Assembly: GCA_027924585.1 (NCBI GenBank)
Contig: BSBM01000252.1
Span: forward strand, 744,001 to 808,000
Source: Larix kaempferi
Taxonomy: Eukaryota > Streptophyta > Pinopsida > Pinales > Pinaceae
Length of the DNA stretch: 64,000 nt
Reading direction: 5' to 3'
The notes under the pieces are model-generated. The model was given only the letters and a program-made list of their open reading frames with translations, ran no database searches and had not been told where the DNA came from. Numbering within the stretch: position 1 is the stretch's first letter; every line of letters starts with the position of its first letter. This document shows positions 25,386 through 36,085 of this stretch, in pieces. The translations under genes were made by a program, and so were the position numbers.

Positions 25386-26436
25386 ATCTCATAAAAAACA
25401 AATGAGTATCTGGAATAAATTGCATCAACAGACAGTAGAGGAAGGTGACGTCTTGTCACAATATGATTCAATATCCATAGATGATAAAATTATAGAAGCT
25501 CTCAAGATAGGATTGGAGGATGCACAGGGAATTTTAGTAGGTCTTGGCATGCAACCAAAAAGACACACGGAAGATTCTTGGTGGTTTAAACCATGGATAG
25601 AGGATCACAATTATTCAACATTCGAAGCTGTGGATGAAGTAGTTGATAATTCTCCCCCGGATCATTCCACATCCATATTCCAATCTTCATCTTTTATGGT
25701 ACTCAATGATAATGAATTGCAAACGATGGAAAGTGAGTGGAGGCACGAGTTGGATGGAATTTTAGATTCCGTTGATGAGAATGTAAACATAACTACCAAA
25801 CCGGTTGTGGAGCTCGATGGCAAGGACATGTACAAATCTTGTTTGGTTAGTCAATTGAATGGAAATCCGACATTATCGAAAGATAGATTAACTAAAGTGA
25901 GGAATGGAGTATACTTCAGGCGAGATGAGAGGGCCCCCAAAAAGGGTGTTGCAATTGGTTTTGGAATTGGATCAGATTGTGCAATGTTGTTTGAGAGCGA
26001 GTCTATAGCCGTCGCTGAACGTACTACAAGAAAAGGTGTATCTCAAAGTACAAAGCATGGCGTTTCTTGTGGGACTTGGTACATTGGAAGAGTGCAAAGA
26101 ATAAGAAAGAAGGATGGTAATAGGGTGTTTGATTACCATAATGACATTGATCTTTTGGATAGGCCGGAAGGTGTTGAGCTTCAATGTTGTTGGTACAATA
26201 AAATAAAGGGGCAACGCATGTACAAGTATGATTCAACAGATCATCTATTCATACAATTTGAATCTGTTATAGCAACGGCAAACCTATCATACAATATCAA
26301 GAATGACACATACAAGTTAGAAGAAAGCGACCACAGATTTTTTGTGGATTTCATCAAAAATTTTAATACGGTGAATTTTTCAAAACATTCTAATTTCTCT
26401 TATCTTTTCTACTACTATTTTATAACTTATTTATAA
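25386..26436 (+). pseudogene. Unassigned DDE-like gene, C-terminal region
   Basis: The frame containing the ATG at 25,402 is already open upstream of it ('NKSHKKQMSIW'), so this continues the previous segment after a frame change near 25,370-25,385. It is not a separate gene. The first half is acidic and low in motifs. The second half (about residues 200-330 of this frame) reads like a compact beta-rich domain with 'WYIGRVQRIRKKDG', 'CCWYNK' and 'HLFIQFESV', a pattern reminiscent of BAH or Tudor-like chromatin readers. That resemblance is weak. The last 15 residues are Phe/Tyr-rich and may be intronic read-through: an acceptor-like 'tcttatcttcag' lies at about 26,508. Confidence 0.5.
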
Positions 26437-27023
26437 AGTATTATTTTTGTATTATCAATGATTTGTTTGTATCAATTTCATACTCATTTTAATTTCTCTT
26501 ATCTTCAGGTGCGGTGAATGATTCGGGTGTCGAATGGTTGGGATAACTCAAGAGAATTAAAATCTCAATCTAGCAAGAACTATAGCAAAGGTAATTTCAA
26601 AACTTTTGCAGGCCTCTCAATGAAAGTGTTTGTTATTGCTTTCCAAGTTACATATTATATCTGTTACATAATTGGTCTATCCTGATATTGAAATATGAAT
26701 TCTCAGTTTCTAAATGTCCAAGCTATCTCATCGAGTTTTGCCTTGTACGCAAATATTACCCTGTTTCAATTGATTGATGAAACAATTATGAGTGCTTTTA
26801 TGTATGGGGAGGCGATTTTATACAAAGCTGACCTAGTTCATCTTTTCTTCATACAGATTTTTCATCACCTGCACCAGCTCGGTCGACTTATCAAGTTGCA
26901 GCATTACCTTTAAATGCAAAGATTGAAATTGAGTGCATTGCTGCCCTGTAGGGTTCAAATTATCTTTTTGCTGTGTTCTTGGGTTTCTTATTGCCATTGT
27001 TGAAGAGTCATGAACGATCCTTT
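26437..27023. other. No gene recognised
   Basis: AT-rich sequence downstream of the DDE-like gene. A possible last exon start follows 'cttcag' near 26,508, but I cannot support an exon. No terminal inverted repeat was found that would close the transposon. Confidence 0.3.
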
Positions 27024-27377
27024 TCAAAATATATGCTCTTGGATAAGATATTTTTGCTCAAACTAGACTTAATTCACACTTAATTTTGATGTGCTCGTTA
27101 TTTAGCATGCCTTTCAGCAGTTGACAACAAAGTTGAGAAATCAGAGAAATTTTCAAGTTTAAATCTAGATAGTCCATTCGATGTTTCTGGTTTCAGATAG
27201 TCTCAAAATATATGCTCTTGGATAAGATATTTTTGCTCAAACTGGACTTAATTCACACTTAATTTTGATGTGCTCGTTATTTAACATGCCTTTCAGCAGT
27301 TGACAACAAAGTTGAGAAATCAAAGAAATTTTCAAGTTTAAATCTAGATAGTCCATTCGATGTTTCTGGTTTCAGAT
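27024..27377. repeat. Tandem duplication, 175-bp unit, two copies
   Basis: Copy one is 27,024-27,198 and copy two 27,203-27,377, separated by 'agtc', with about three substitutions (for example aaactagac/aaactggac, tttagcatg/tttaacatg). Non-coding. Confidence 0.88.
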
Positions 27378-28771
27378 CTTAAAATTTTCCAGTGGAAGTG
27401 TTCTTTAATTTCGTCATGTTTGTGTGGAGTGCATATTAACTCACTAGGAAATTTTGAGTTTTGTTGATTCAAAAGATGGCTAGGGTGTGGAAATATCTTG
27501 TTATAGAACACATTGTTGTGCACTTGTTGTGGTATGGAGTGGGTATGGAGTGGGTATGGATGTGGTATGGACCTTCCTTATACGGTGATGATAAAACATA
27601 CTGTTGTGGTTTGGAACACTTATAAGTTATGGACTATATACCTTGGTGATACCTTGAGAGAGAATATAACAATTTGACCACGAGTTTTACACCTTCGTCT
27701 TCTTGTCCCCTCTTGTTGACTCTTGATCTTATGTTGACCCACAGCGCAGTCTCTTGTTGCCTCTATTGAGTGGTCTAATATCTCTGTTGCACTGTTTGAG
27801 TGTGCTAAGTTGTAATAAAGCCATGGGCTTTGTATGGACTACAAACGGAGATCTAGTTTGTGCACGTTCTATGTGTGAAATTTCATCATTACCTGATTTT
27901 TTTGGATTGTTGTTTCTGGGTATGTTGCTCCAGTAATTGGGGTTTCCTTATGATTCACTTTAAGCAGACCAAAACACTCATACAGTGCAATAGAGATCCT
28001 AGTCCAATTAAACCCGCTTAAACCCACCTTGAACCCACCTTAAACCACAGGGATTCCTTGCTCTGTTGCTCCAGTAATTTGGGATTCCTTGCTTGTCGAC
28101 TAGGTAACTGAATTTATTCCCTCTCAGGTATGTCCTTTGTTCCTGTAGTGACTTGTCTCTCAATAGACAAGATATGATATAAAAAAATATTGCTGAGTAT
28201 AAGGAAGGTTTCAACCACGTTTCAACTCTCCCAATGGGTTATATTATTTGTTTTCTTTGTACTTTGAGTTAGACACGAGTTAGATTTACTATTGATGTTA
28301 TTTATTGTCTTTGTATGCTTTGTAGTTGTAGCTAGACAAGAGTGAGAAAAGATAAGTATATTTGTTGTCTTTGTATGATTTTCAGCTGATGTTATTTATT
28401 GTCTACTTAAAACGATATTGAAAAATCTGAGTATATGGTTGATTCAAATATTGGTTATGATAATTTACTATTGATATCTATACATTATTTTATCATGTTA
28501 TTACTGTACATGGAATTTGATGATTCTCGAGGACCAACTTTAACGCAGTGAATAATGGAGCGTTAAGTGAAAGAGATGAAAATTATGTTTGTTTATTACA
28601 GTTCAAATTTTATTAGAGCAGTACTGTTCTGTATCTTATACAGTGATGACAAAAATATATAAAACAGTGTACCTTGAGAGAGAGAAAAGATTATTGGTCT
28701 TGTTGGTCCTACAAAGGAGCACCAAAGGAGTTGCTTGTCCACCTTATATAGTTCACCTTGACCTTGTGGGT
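27378..28771. other. No gene recognised
   Basis: AT-rich DNA with short local repeats ('ggtatggagtgggtatgg' near 27,530, and 'ttgctccagtaatttgggattccttgct' type phrases near 27,930 and 28,060). No coding frame with recognisable features. Confidence 0.35.
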
Positions 28772-28973
28772 TTGTGGTTTATTTTTTTGTGGCCCCCTTG
28801 GTTGAATCATGATCCTTTATCTTACGTGTATCTTACTTGGTCCATAGGTTATGTTTATTAATTTTTTGATACTTGTGGTTTATTTTTTTGTGGCCCCCTT
28901 GGTTGAATCATGATCCTTTATCTTACGTGTATCTTACTTGGTCCATAGGTTATGTTTATTAATTTTTTGATAC
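28772..28973. repeat. Apparently perfect 101-bp tandem duplication
   Basis: The unit starting 'ttgtggtttatttttttgtgg' occupies 28,772-28,872 and again 28,873-28,973. I see no mismatch, which makes it the youngest-looking duplication in the window or an assembly artefact. Confidence 0.88.
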
Positions 28974-29856
28974 CCTAGCTGTTTTCTTGGGTGGACTGTG
29001 GGTCCTTCCCTAGCGTGACCATGAGGTGACCATGAGCCTGTTTTCTTGTGTGGACTGTGGGGTCTTCCCCAGCATGACAGTGAGTTTCACTTTATGGGTG
29101 GACTGTGTTTTTTCAAGCATGACTGTGCAAAGTATGCCTGTGTGTCTCTGCAGTATGTGACTGCATCCTTACCTAGCATGACTGTGTGTCCTTTGTCCGC
29201 ATGACTGTACTGGGTATGAATGTGCTTGTTGACTAAGAAGTTTGGGTGAGTATGTGGTCAGTATGCTTCTGCTTTAACCCTCTCTGGATCACCTCTGGAT
29301 CTCTCTCAATGTACACAAATTGTTTGGCTAGATTGACTTGTCCCTTCGGTGACGATCAAATCTGAAAAATCTGAGTATATGGTTGATTCAAATATTGGTT
29401 ATGAGAGCAGTACTGTTCTGAATCTGATTTTATATGTTCATGCATTAAAGTTTACTACTTAAATTAAAAACTCCTCTAACCCTTAAACTTCAACATCAAG
29501 TACTTTGGAGACATGTACATGGAGATATGTACATGGCATATGAAAAGCATGAGAACTGGCTCTTCCCTGCTCAATGTGGAAATCGTGGGTTGTTGTCTGT
29601 GAGCCAATTAACTCTTGATATTGATAGGTCTCTTGCAAGGAGAACATGTACATGCCACTATTCAGAAGGTAAGCCAAATACTGATCTATGTAATATTCAT
29701 AACCAGTTTGGGTTCTAACGCTGCTACATACTTTATGATTCTGATTGACTGCTTCTGATGCAAACATGTCAACTTCAGGTTCCATCCTTAGTGCTGGATT
29801 GTGAGCCGAACATTGACTTCAGCATAGACATTGAAGCAAAGCAAGGCTAAGAATTT
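28974..29856. other. Short imperfect repeats, no gene
   Basis: The stretch 28,975-29,240 has several degenerate repeats of 'tgttttcttgtgtggactgtggg.ccttcc..agcatgac.gtgag'. An open minus-strand frame at 29,483-29,785 has no recognisable features. Confidence 0.4.
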
Positions 29857-30074
29857 TTTAACTGATTTGGTTTTTACACATACATTATGGAATACAATAT
29901 TTTGCATAAAGAGAAACAATCTTTTGAACTCTGTAGGAATTGAATTGCTTGATACTAAATATGCCAACATGCTTAAATTGCTAAAATGTTTGTGATTTTT
30001 GTTGCCAGAATCCACATGTAGACTTAAATGGTGCGGTTTTCACTTTCTGTAAAAATGGTCTCAATTAGGACTAT
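29857..30074 (+). repeat. Dispersed repeat, copy B (about 215 bp)
   Basis: Direct copy of 15,885-16,100 with scattered substitutions. Immediately downstream is a coding-like exon (30,100-30,283), whereas copy A is followed by unrelated sequence, so similarity stops at 'tctcaattaggactatt'. Confidence 0.8.
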
Positions 30075-30099
30075 TTTGTTATTGTTATTAACAAAGTAC

Positions 30100-30283
30100 C
30101 TGAAGTATTACACCATCCTTTTGTAAAACATGAGCAGATTGTCCAAGTTGCAGAGCAGGTTGTGCAAATAGGGAAGAAGGTGATAAATCAGGTCTCCGGG
30201 TCCTTGCCTGATCCAGTTATGGAACATGTGGGCCAAATAGCTGAACATGTTTCTTCCGTAGCAGAACCGGTTGAAAGGTAACT
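30100..30283 (+). pseudogene. Coding-like exon fragment, helical protein
   Basis: A frame open for about 60 codons ends at a plausible GT donor ('gttgaaag|gtaact'). The product is amphipathic and Val/Glu/Gln-rich, with phrases such as 'VAEQVVQIGKKV' and 'HVGQIAEHVSSVAEP'. It resembles Val-Ala-Glu-rich helical plastid or membrane-associated proteins, but I cannot name one. It lies 160 bases before the RPN2 exon and is not part of RPN2. I infer a captured or stranded exon of another host gene. Confidence 0.4.
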
Positions 30284-30442
30284 TTTTAGGAAATCTTGAT
30301 GGTGGTTGAGCTTAGATTGATACTTAGTTGCATTTTTCACCGTTAAGGAATTCTTGATAATGGTTGAGATTAGACTTATACTTGGTTGCCTTTTTAACTG
30401 CTTAGAATTGAAGTTGATGTTATTTGCTCCCTTTTTTTGTAG

Positions 30443-30820
30443 GATGATGCCTTGTTGGGTTTTCAGATAGCATTTGATTTGTTTGAAAATGAGGATCAAG
30501 CTTTCCTGATAAATGTTAGAAATCAACTTCCTGAGCCCAAGCATCAAGGCACCATAAGTGCAGATGCTGGACAATCTTCAGTAGTGCAGGGTGATGTTTC
30601 TAATAATGGTAACACTGCAGCTCAAACGCCTGTTGCAATGGATACCTCTGACGATGTCCAAATGACAGATGGTGCCACTGTTCCCAATGGAGTTGATAAT
30701 GAAATGGATGCAGTAGAATCCGTTTATACAGAAAGACTAGTGAAGATTAAAGGGATTTTATCTGGTGAAACGGATATACATCTAATATTACAGTTTTTGT
30801 ACAGTCACAACATGTCTGAA
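30443..30820 (+). pseudogene. RPN2: Isolated exon of 26S proteasome subunit RPN2/PSMD1
   Basis: RPN2 is the large PC-repeat scaffold of the proteasome base in cytosol and nucleus. The exon starts after 'tttttttgtag'. Its frame reads 'QIAFDLFENEDQAFL', then a variable acidic linker with 'DDVQMTD', then 'ERLVKIKGILSGETDI' and 'LQFLYSHN', all matching plant RPN2 in the same order. The full protein is close to 1,000 residues, and only about 120 are present. Neither the preceding (PC-repeat N-terminal) nor the following exon was found in the window. The 3' end lies in a tandem duplication that repeats the exon end, donor and intron start. No stop interrupts the exon itself. The following exons could lie outside the window, so a gene with very long introns is an alternative to a fragment. 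Confidence 0.78.
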
Positions 30821-31115
30821 GTCTCTTCTTGTGCAATATTTTCTCATATGTGAATTATTTGTTTTGTAATTCGATTTTGTATTCTCTGATGTGCATTTGA
30901 TGACTTTTGCATGCTTTAACACGCAATGGTTTTTTTTAAATGGAACTAGTATGCAGTACAGTCACAACAAGTCTAAAGTCTCTTCTTGTGCAATATTTTC
31001 TCATATGTGAATTATTTGTTTTGTAATTCGATTTTGTATTCCCTGATGTGCATTTGATAACTTTTGCATTCTTTAACTTGCAATTGTTTTTTTTAAATGG
31101 AACTAGTATGCAATC
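30800..31115 (+). repeat. RPN2: Tandem duplication (about 157 bp) covering the RPN2 exon end
   Basis: The block from 'acagtcacaac' through 'ttttttttaaatggaactagtatgca' occurs at about 30,800-30,956 and 30,957-31,115 with about ten differences. It contains the last codons of the exon (YSHN) and the presumed splice donor, so there are two candidate donors. Copy two retains 'AAC AAG' (N-K), the residues expected in RPN2, whereas copy one reads N-M. Confidence 0.8.
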
Positions 31116-32527
31116 ATGTTAAAATAATGACACAAGAATCTTCTAATTTCTTCTACCAATGAATGGTCTTTATTTACAGCACAAGTCAAAACTTAGAAAT
31201 GTGCAAGTATATTATATTGGGATCTTGTTCAAAGGCATCATTACAGAGATAATTGAGCACATAGTAGAGAGCTTAAGGATGAAATTCAAATGGTAGCAAT
31301 TCTTCTATTATTTTTTTGACAGCACCAAAATTTATATTAACACTGGAACGTGAGGTTACATATGTGAGCTCAGGGCAAAACATAACACCCATTCCTTATT
31401 TTGTCTTGACAATTGCTCCCTTTAACCATACAACTGAGAAACAAGGAAGGAACTTTATAACGAAATATCCATGCTTCACTTGTCCTCTAAGCTTCTGAAA
31501 AAAATGAAAGCTAGTGAACCTAACAGCTGGGAATTCTGAAGCAATAGCTATTGGAAATGCTGGGCTTGAATACACATACAACTGGTAACAATAAACATAT
31601 TGTAAAACATTTAGTTTGGCTACGCTACAAAGGAATGCTTGAGACTAAGACATTGACATCATTGTTATGCAAATGGATTTACAGTTCTCCCACTTGGGAT
31701 GGCCTCATTTTACATCCAATTGGCCTGTTTGTTATGCTTTTTCATCACATGTCCAATATCAGTGTTTGAAAAGCATTTGTTTTGGCTGTAGTACTAAGGA
31801 ATGCTTGGGAGTCTGGGACTGAAACATTGATGTTATTGTTAGGCAAAAAATGGATCTCTAGTTATCCCATTGCGGTGGCAATGGCCTCATTTGCCATCCC
31901 ATCAGGCTTCAGCTTTTTTGTTATGCTTTTTCATCTATTGTCCAATCTTTGTGTTTGAAAATTTATCCAAGGTGAATTTGCACCTCTGTATCATCCTGTT
32001 GTTCTTGTGATTTGGATGGAGTGGCGTCCTTTAATTGCTTCCACAATCAATTTGTGACTCTAACGCAAATTATTTCTTGCTTGGTGCAACCAATTTAAAT
32101 TTCAAGCCCTTTCATGGCTGCCAGAGCTTCTGCCATATTATTTGATTGAATACCTATATTTCATGCAAATTTACACTTGATGGATTCTTTTGTGTCATAA
32201 ATTAAACCTCCAGATCATGAAGGGGTGGGGTTCCTCTGTTCCAAACATTAATATACACTTGCCATGAAATGTAATTTACCTGGAGATACCTCTTCTATAA
32301 ATATCAGAGGGGATTATTTTACCTGCTGCTGAATTCAGATAATCTCCTCATCCTTGTATTTTGCATCACATGTCCAATTGTGGTGTTTGAAAATTTTTGT
32401 AAGGTGAATTGACACCTTTGTAGTATCTTACCAATCCTGTGATTTTGGACAGTGGCATCCTTTAATGGCTCCTGCAATCAATTGTGAGTCTCCAAGGTTG
32501 ATTTTGAGAGTCCTCTTGGCTTCTATA
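31116..32527. other. Non-coding, with a 150-bp dispersed duplication
   Basis: The segment 'ttgtgtttgaaaatttat..aaggtgaatttgcacctctgta...gtggcgtcctttaattgcttc.acaatcaattgtgact' at about 31,945-32,065 recurs at about 32,378-32,495, and a partial copy occurs near 31,735. No gene is visible. Confidence 0.6.
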
Positions 32528-32810
32528 GTGAATGACCATCTCCCTAGAGCACCTTCCCCATTTCAGGTACTCTCTAGATGTGCCAGACCATCTCTTGCCA
32601 ACTAGACAGGAACTGGATGGGGCCATCAGAGAGGACAACTACAGAATGTTGGACCTGACCTCTGAAGAACTTGGGTTCACAGATGTATTTTCTAAATTCC
32701 ATCTAGATCACTTCTTGGAGTTGCAGGATGCAATCATCGTCTGCTTTCCATACACAGGTAGACACTGGTTGCACTCACTAACGATACCTCTGGGACAGCT
32801 CTAGCTAGGT
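32528..32810 (+). repeat. Unrecognised repeat ORF, short copy
   Basis: A frame at 32,532-32,804 reads 'LEHLPHFRYSLDVPDHLLPT' and 'HFLELQDAI'. The minus-strand frame at 39,858-40,271 reads 'PERLPLFRYSLDVPNHLMPT' and 'HFLELQDGI' in the same order. Two diverged copies in opposite orientation mean a mobile or multi-copy sequence. Family unknown; no catalytic motif seen. Confidence 0.55.
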
Positions 32811-34411
32811 TCTCATAGAATCCGGAGACGGATCATCATATTCCTACAGCAGCAGTAACGTACAGTCAAGGTTCCACATACAGTCAAATGAAGGCTGGGT
32901 TCGATTTCTAGAAGGAGAATCAAGCATTTATTCCATCTCCGGTACTATAAAACAGTGGTCTCTGCCCACTTGAAGGCATCAATACTCCATGAAAGATAAC
33001 TGTGTACAGGTTTTCCTTATAATAAGAACTTGTAGTTCCAGCTCCAATTCACTGTGTGACTAAACAATCTCTTGGAGGTGGCCCACTTCAAGAGGCAGGT
33101 TTTCTACATTCTTGTTTATATCTTCTATGTTTATCTTAATGCACTTTGTCTTTCTACTGTTGATACTAGACTGGCTCTGCTTGTTTTTATTCTTTAGTTT
33201 TTAATTTACAATTCATTACTACTTCGTGAGAGTTGAATCCTGTTGAAGCTCTCTTAGCCACATAGCAGGGGTGTCAATATAAATCTGTGAGTAGAATATT
33301 GTAATGAGCTCCAAGTTACGCCATAGCTCAGTTACCTTCTACAGAGATAGCAAATTGTTGCAAATGTGGATTTTTTGTAGCTTGGACAGGTGCTTCTGCA
33401 TAGGCTTAGTGTCAAAGCATGCAGAAGATGTCACTTTAATTTTCCGTCTTTCTAATTTCATGTAAATGTGATATTTGTAATTTTATTAGTGAAAAAGCAC
33501 ATTAATTAAGTTTTTAATTTGCAAGCTTTTATTTCTAGTCACTTTATTTACTTTAGAAAAAGATCTCAAGTAAGGATAAGATTTAATCTTGTCCACTGAT
33601 TTCAATTTGATGAGATCTAATCTCATCCATTGAAAGCAGGGTACTTCGGAGATCCCAATGTCACTTGAAAATTATAGAAAGGAGAAGACTCCACTAGGAG
33701 GGTAGGAGGGTATCATCTGCGAATTGAGACTAGGATTTTGACTTAGTTCCTTGAATGATTTTGAACACATAGGAGAGTCCCTTTCCTTCATTAAATTTCA
33801 ACCGCTCAGCTTAGTGACTCTGCTAGTATAATATATACAAAAGGGGAGGGTGGACAACCTTTTGTATAGCCTTGAGAAGGTTTCAAAGAGGCTATCCAGG
33901 GGGAGGAACTGCAGGCTCTTATCCTATTTAAAATCCTGCAATCAAGGCCATATTTTCATATTACTTTAAATAGAAGAGACTAATTTCTCTTATCAGAGGT
34001 GCTGCCAATTTCCAGTTTGACCACAGTGTCTGCTCTTTAGTTGCTTAGTGAACTTTTTCCTCAAACAGAATAATGTTTTTCACATATACACCTGCCAGAA
34101 ATAAATAGCCCCCTTCTTTTCCAAGATCAACTTTTAGTTGAATTTATTTAACATTTGATGCTATAATCTTTGAGCAAATTTTGTGTGAAACATTACACCG
34201 GGAGATTGCGTGGAATGTTGCAAAGGAGACTAGTTTAGTTTCCTTCAGAAAGAGGGCAAGAAAAGTAGACTTAATTCCACCTCTAATTTTTTTATTTTAA
34301 TTGAGCACTCAACCTTTAACTAAGAAAAAAATGAAGCAAGATTCTGTGTGGTTTTAATATAAGGAGATTGTTTTGGCAATATGACTAAGATAATTGGTGT
34401 GTCTCTAACAG
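32811..34411. other. No gene recognised
   Basis: I looked here for upstream exons of the nucleotide transporter that starts at 34,412 and found none. AT-rich, no clear repeats. Confidence 0.4.
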
Positions 34412-34759
34412 TTTCCAAGTCCAAATGAGTATTCTCCATTCATGGGGGATTTCTCCACATGCACAGGCATCGCTACCTTCACCATGATGTTGCTAAGCAG
34501 AGTTATATTCCGCAAATAAGGTTGGGGAGTAGCAGCTACCATCACACCTACTATGTTGCTAGCAACAGGAGTAGCTTTCTTTGGTCTCATTCTCTGCAGT
34601 GAACCACTCACTCCCTGATTGGGTAAATTTGGCATGACACCTCTTTTGGCAGCTGTGTATGTTGGAGCTCTTCAGAACATCTTTAGCAAGAGTGCTAAAT
34701 ATAGTTTGTTTGATCCTTGCAAAGAGATGGCTTACATTCCACTTGATGAGGACACTAAG
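34412..34759 (+). pseudogene. NTT: Plastid ATP/ADP transporter (NTT/AATP), penultimate exon
   Basis: NTT proteins exchange cytosolic ATP for stromal ADP across the plastid inner envelope. The exon starts after 'tctctaacag' and reads 'SPNEYSPFMGDFSTCTGIAT', then 'GVAFFGLILCSEPLTP', then 'AVYVGALQNIFSKSAKYS' and 'FDPCKEMAYIPLDEDTK', very close to plant NTT1. Two nonsense codons interrupt it: TAA at 34,517-34,519 (Tyr expected) and TGA at 34,616-34,618. There is no frameshift. It ends in phase 0 at the GT donor after 34,759, and the intron runs to 35,007. All N-terminal exons (about 370 residues, most transmembrane helices) are absent from the window. I call this a pseudogene fragment. Confidence 0.9.
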
Positions 34760-35007
34760 GTATATTGCCTCTGCATTTTGTCTCAAGTTTTCAAGGCCTC
34801 TGTGTGTTCTCTTTTCACTTTCATATTTGGCTTTTATAAGAATATAGTCAAGTAATGCTATAGGGCTTATGCTAAGGAATAATGCCAAACTATTCCTCTC
34901 TCTGGGATTTTGAATTTGTTAACATTGTAGGTGGTTTTTGACAACTGAAAATTGTTTCAATTTAACATATATCATTATATGTGATCTCATTCTCGGTTCT
35001 TTTATAG

Positions 35008-35409
35008 GTTAAAGGAAAGGCTGCAATAGATGTGGTATGCAATCCCTTGGGAAAGTCAGGAGGTGCACTGATTCAGCAATTTCTGATTTTAAGGTTTGGT
35101 TCACTTGCCAACTCCACTCCCTACCTTGGGACCATCTTGTTGGTTATAGTATTGGCCTGGTTAGCAGCTGCACGGTCATTGGATAGTCAGTTCACTCTGT
35201 TGGTGAAGAAAGACCTTAAGAGCAAATATCTGGAGGGTAACCTGTCTGCAGCAACGTCCAAACTGATAGGTTCCCTCAAAGGAAAACAGGAGGTCTACTA
35301 TAGATTTATGAGTGGTCTCAACAATAAGGGATTCATAGAGGGTAAATATGTACCCATTGTGGAGGATATTTCCACTTCAAATGCCGAACAGCAGCAGCAG
35401 CAACAATAG
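35008..35409 (+). pseudogene. NTT: Plastid ATP/ADP transporter (NTT/AATP), last exon
   Basis: Starts after 'cttttatag' and reads 'VKGKAAIDVVCNPLGKSGGA', then 'FGSLANSTPYLG' and the last transmembrane helix. A Lys-rich soluble tail follows, ending in six Gln residues encoded by a CAG/CAA run, and a TAG at 35,409. The membrane part is highly conserved with plant NTT proteins. The tail departs from the tails I know, which is usual for this family, but the poly-Gln end is unusual. This exon has no stop, unlike the one before it. The conserved intron position supports a DNA-level duplication rather than a retrocopy. Confidence 0.9.
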
Positions 35410-35881
35410 GGGAAGGAGGTTCTCAATTGAATTGTAGAATTGTAGCCAAGGGAATGTTAGAATTACTCTTTAACCATGTCTCACTGCCATTGAAACCTGT
35501 GCAAGAATAACCCACTCCATATATTTCTTTTAAATACGAGCATAGATCCATCTTAAACCCAGATCTATTAAGCACCAATAGGGATCCAATTTCTTAGGTA
35601 TAATTTTTTTTATCTTAAATTTTTTACACATCAATAAAAAATTTACTCCTCAGGAAATTGGATAAGTTATGAGCCGACATGGGAAAGTTATGTTACATAA
35701 CATGACAAACGTGACAACATCTTCCCATACTGGGTTGTAAGCACCTCGCTACTCACGGTGCAACAAGCATTCCTTGTGCAAGAGTCGACGAAAGAGACCA
35801 CTAATCATATTAGTTCTCAATTCTTTTACAAATTCCAAATTTCCAAGGGCCCAATCTTCAACTGATCCTGGAAATCACCTT

Positions 35882-36085
35882 TCATGGTATCTTCTTGCTT
35901 CTGCTGTCCATTAAGACAGCTGACAAAAGCAACAAAATCCAATACTTACACTGAACTCTCTTCAAACCTGGCTTCATAGTGTCAAACTTAGATCCCTGAA
36001 TAATAGTAACCTCTGCTCCCAAGAGCACCCTAAGAGATGCTTGGGCTGAGGCTACTGCAATTACTGCTATGATGAACATCATCAA
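35882..36085 (-). pseudogene. Exon-like segment, unrecognised
   Basis: A minus-strand frame with a hydrophobic start ('FIIAVIAVASAQASLRVLLG') and then 'VTIIQGSKFD'. A good donor-like 'gtaagt' follows 'LKRVQ' near 35,950. No family recognised. It lies among other stray exons, so it may be another captured host exon, but this is weak. Confidence 0.25.
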
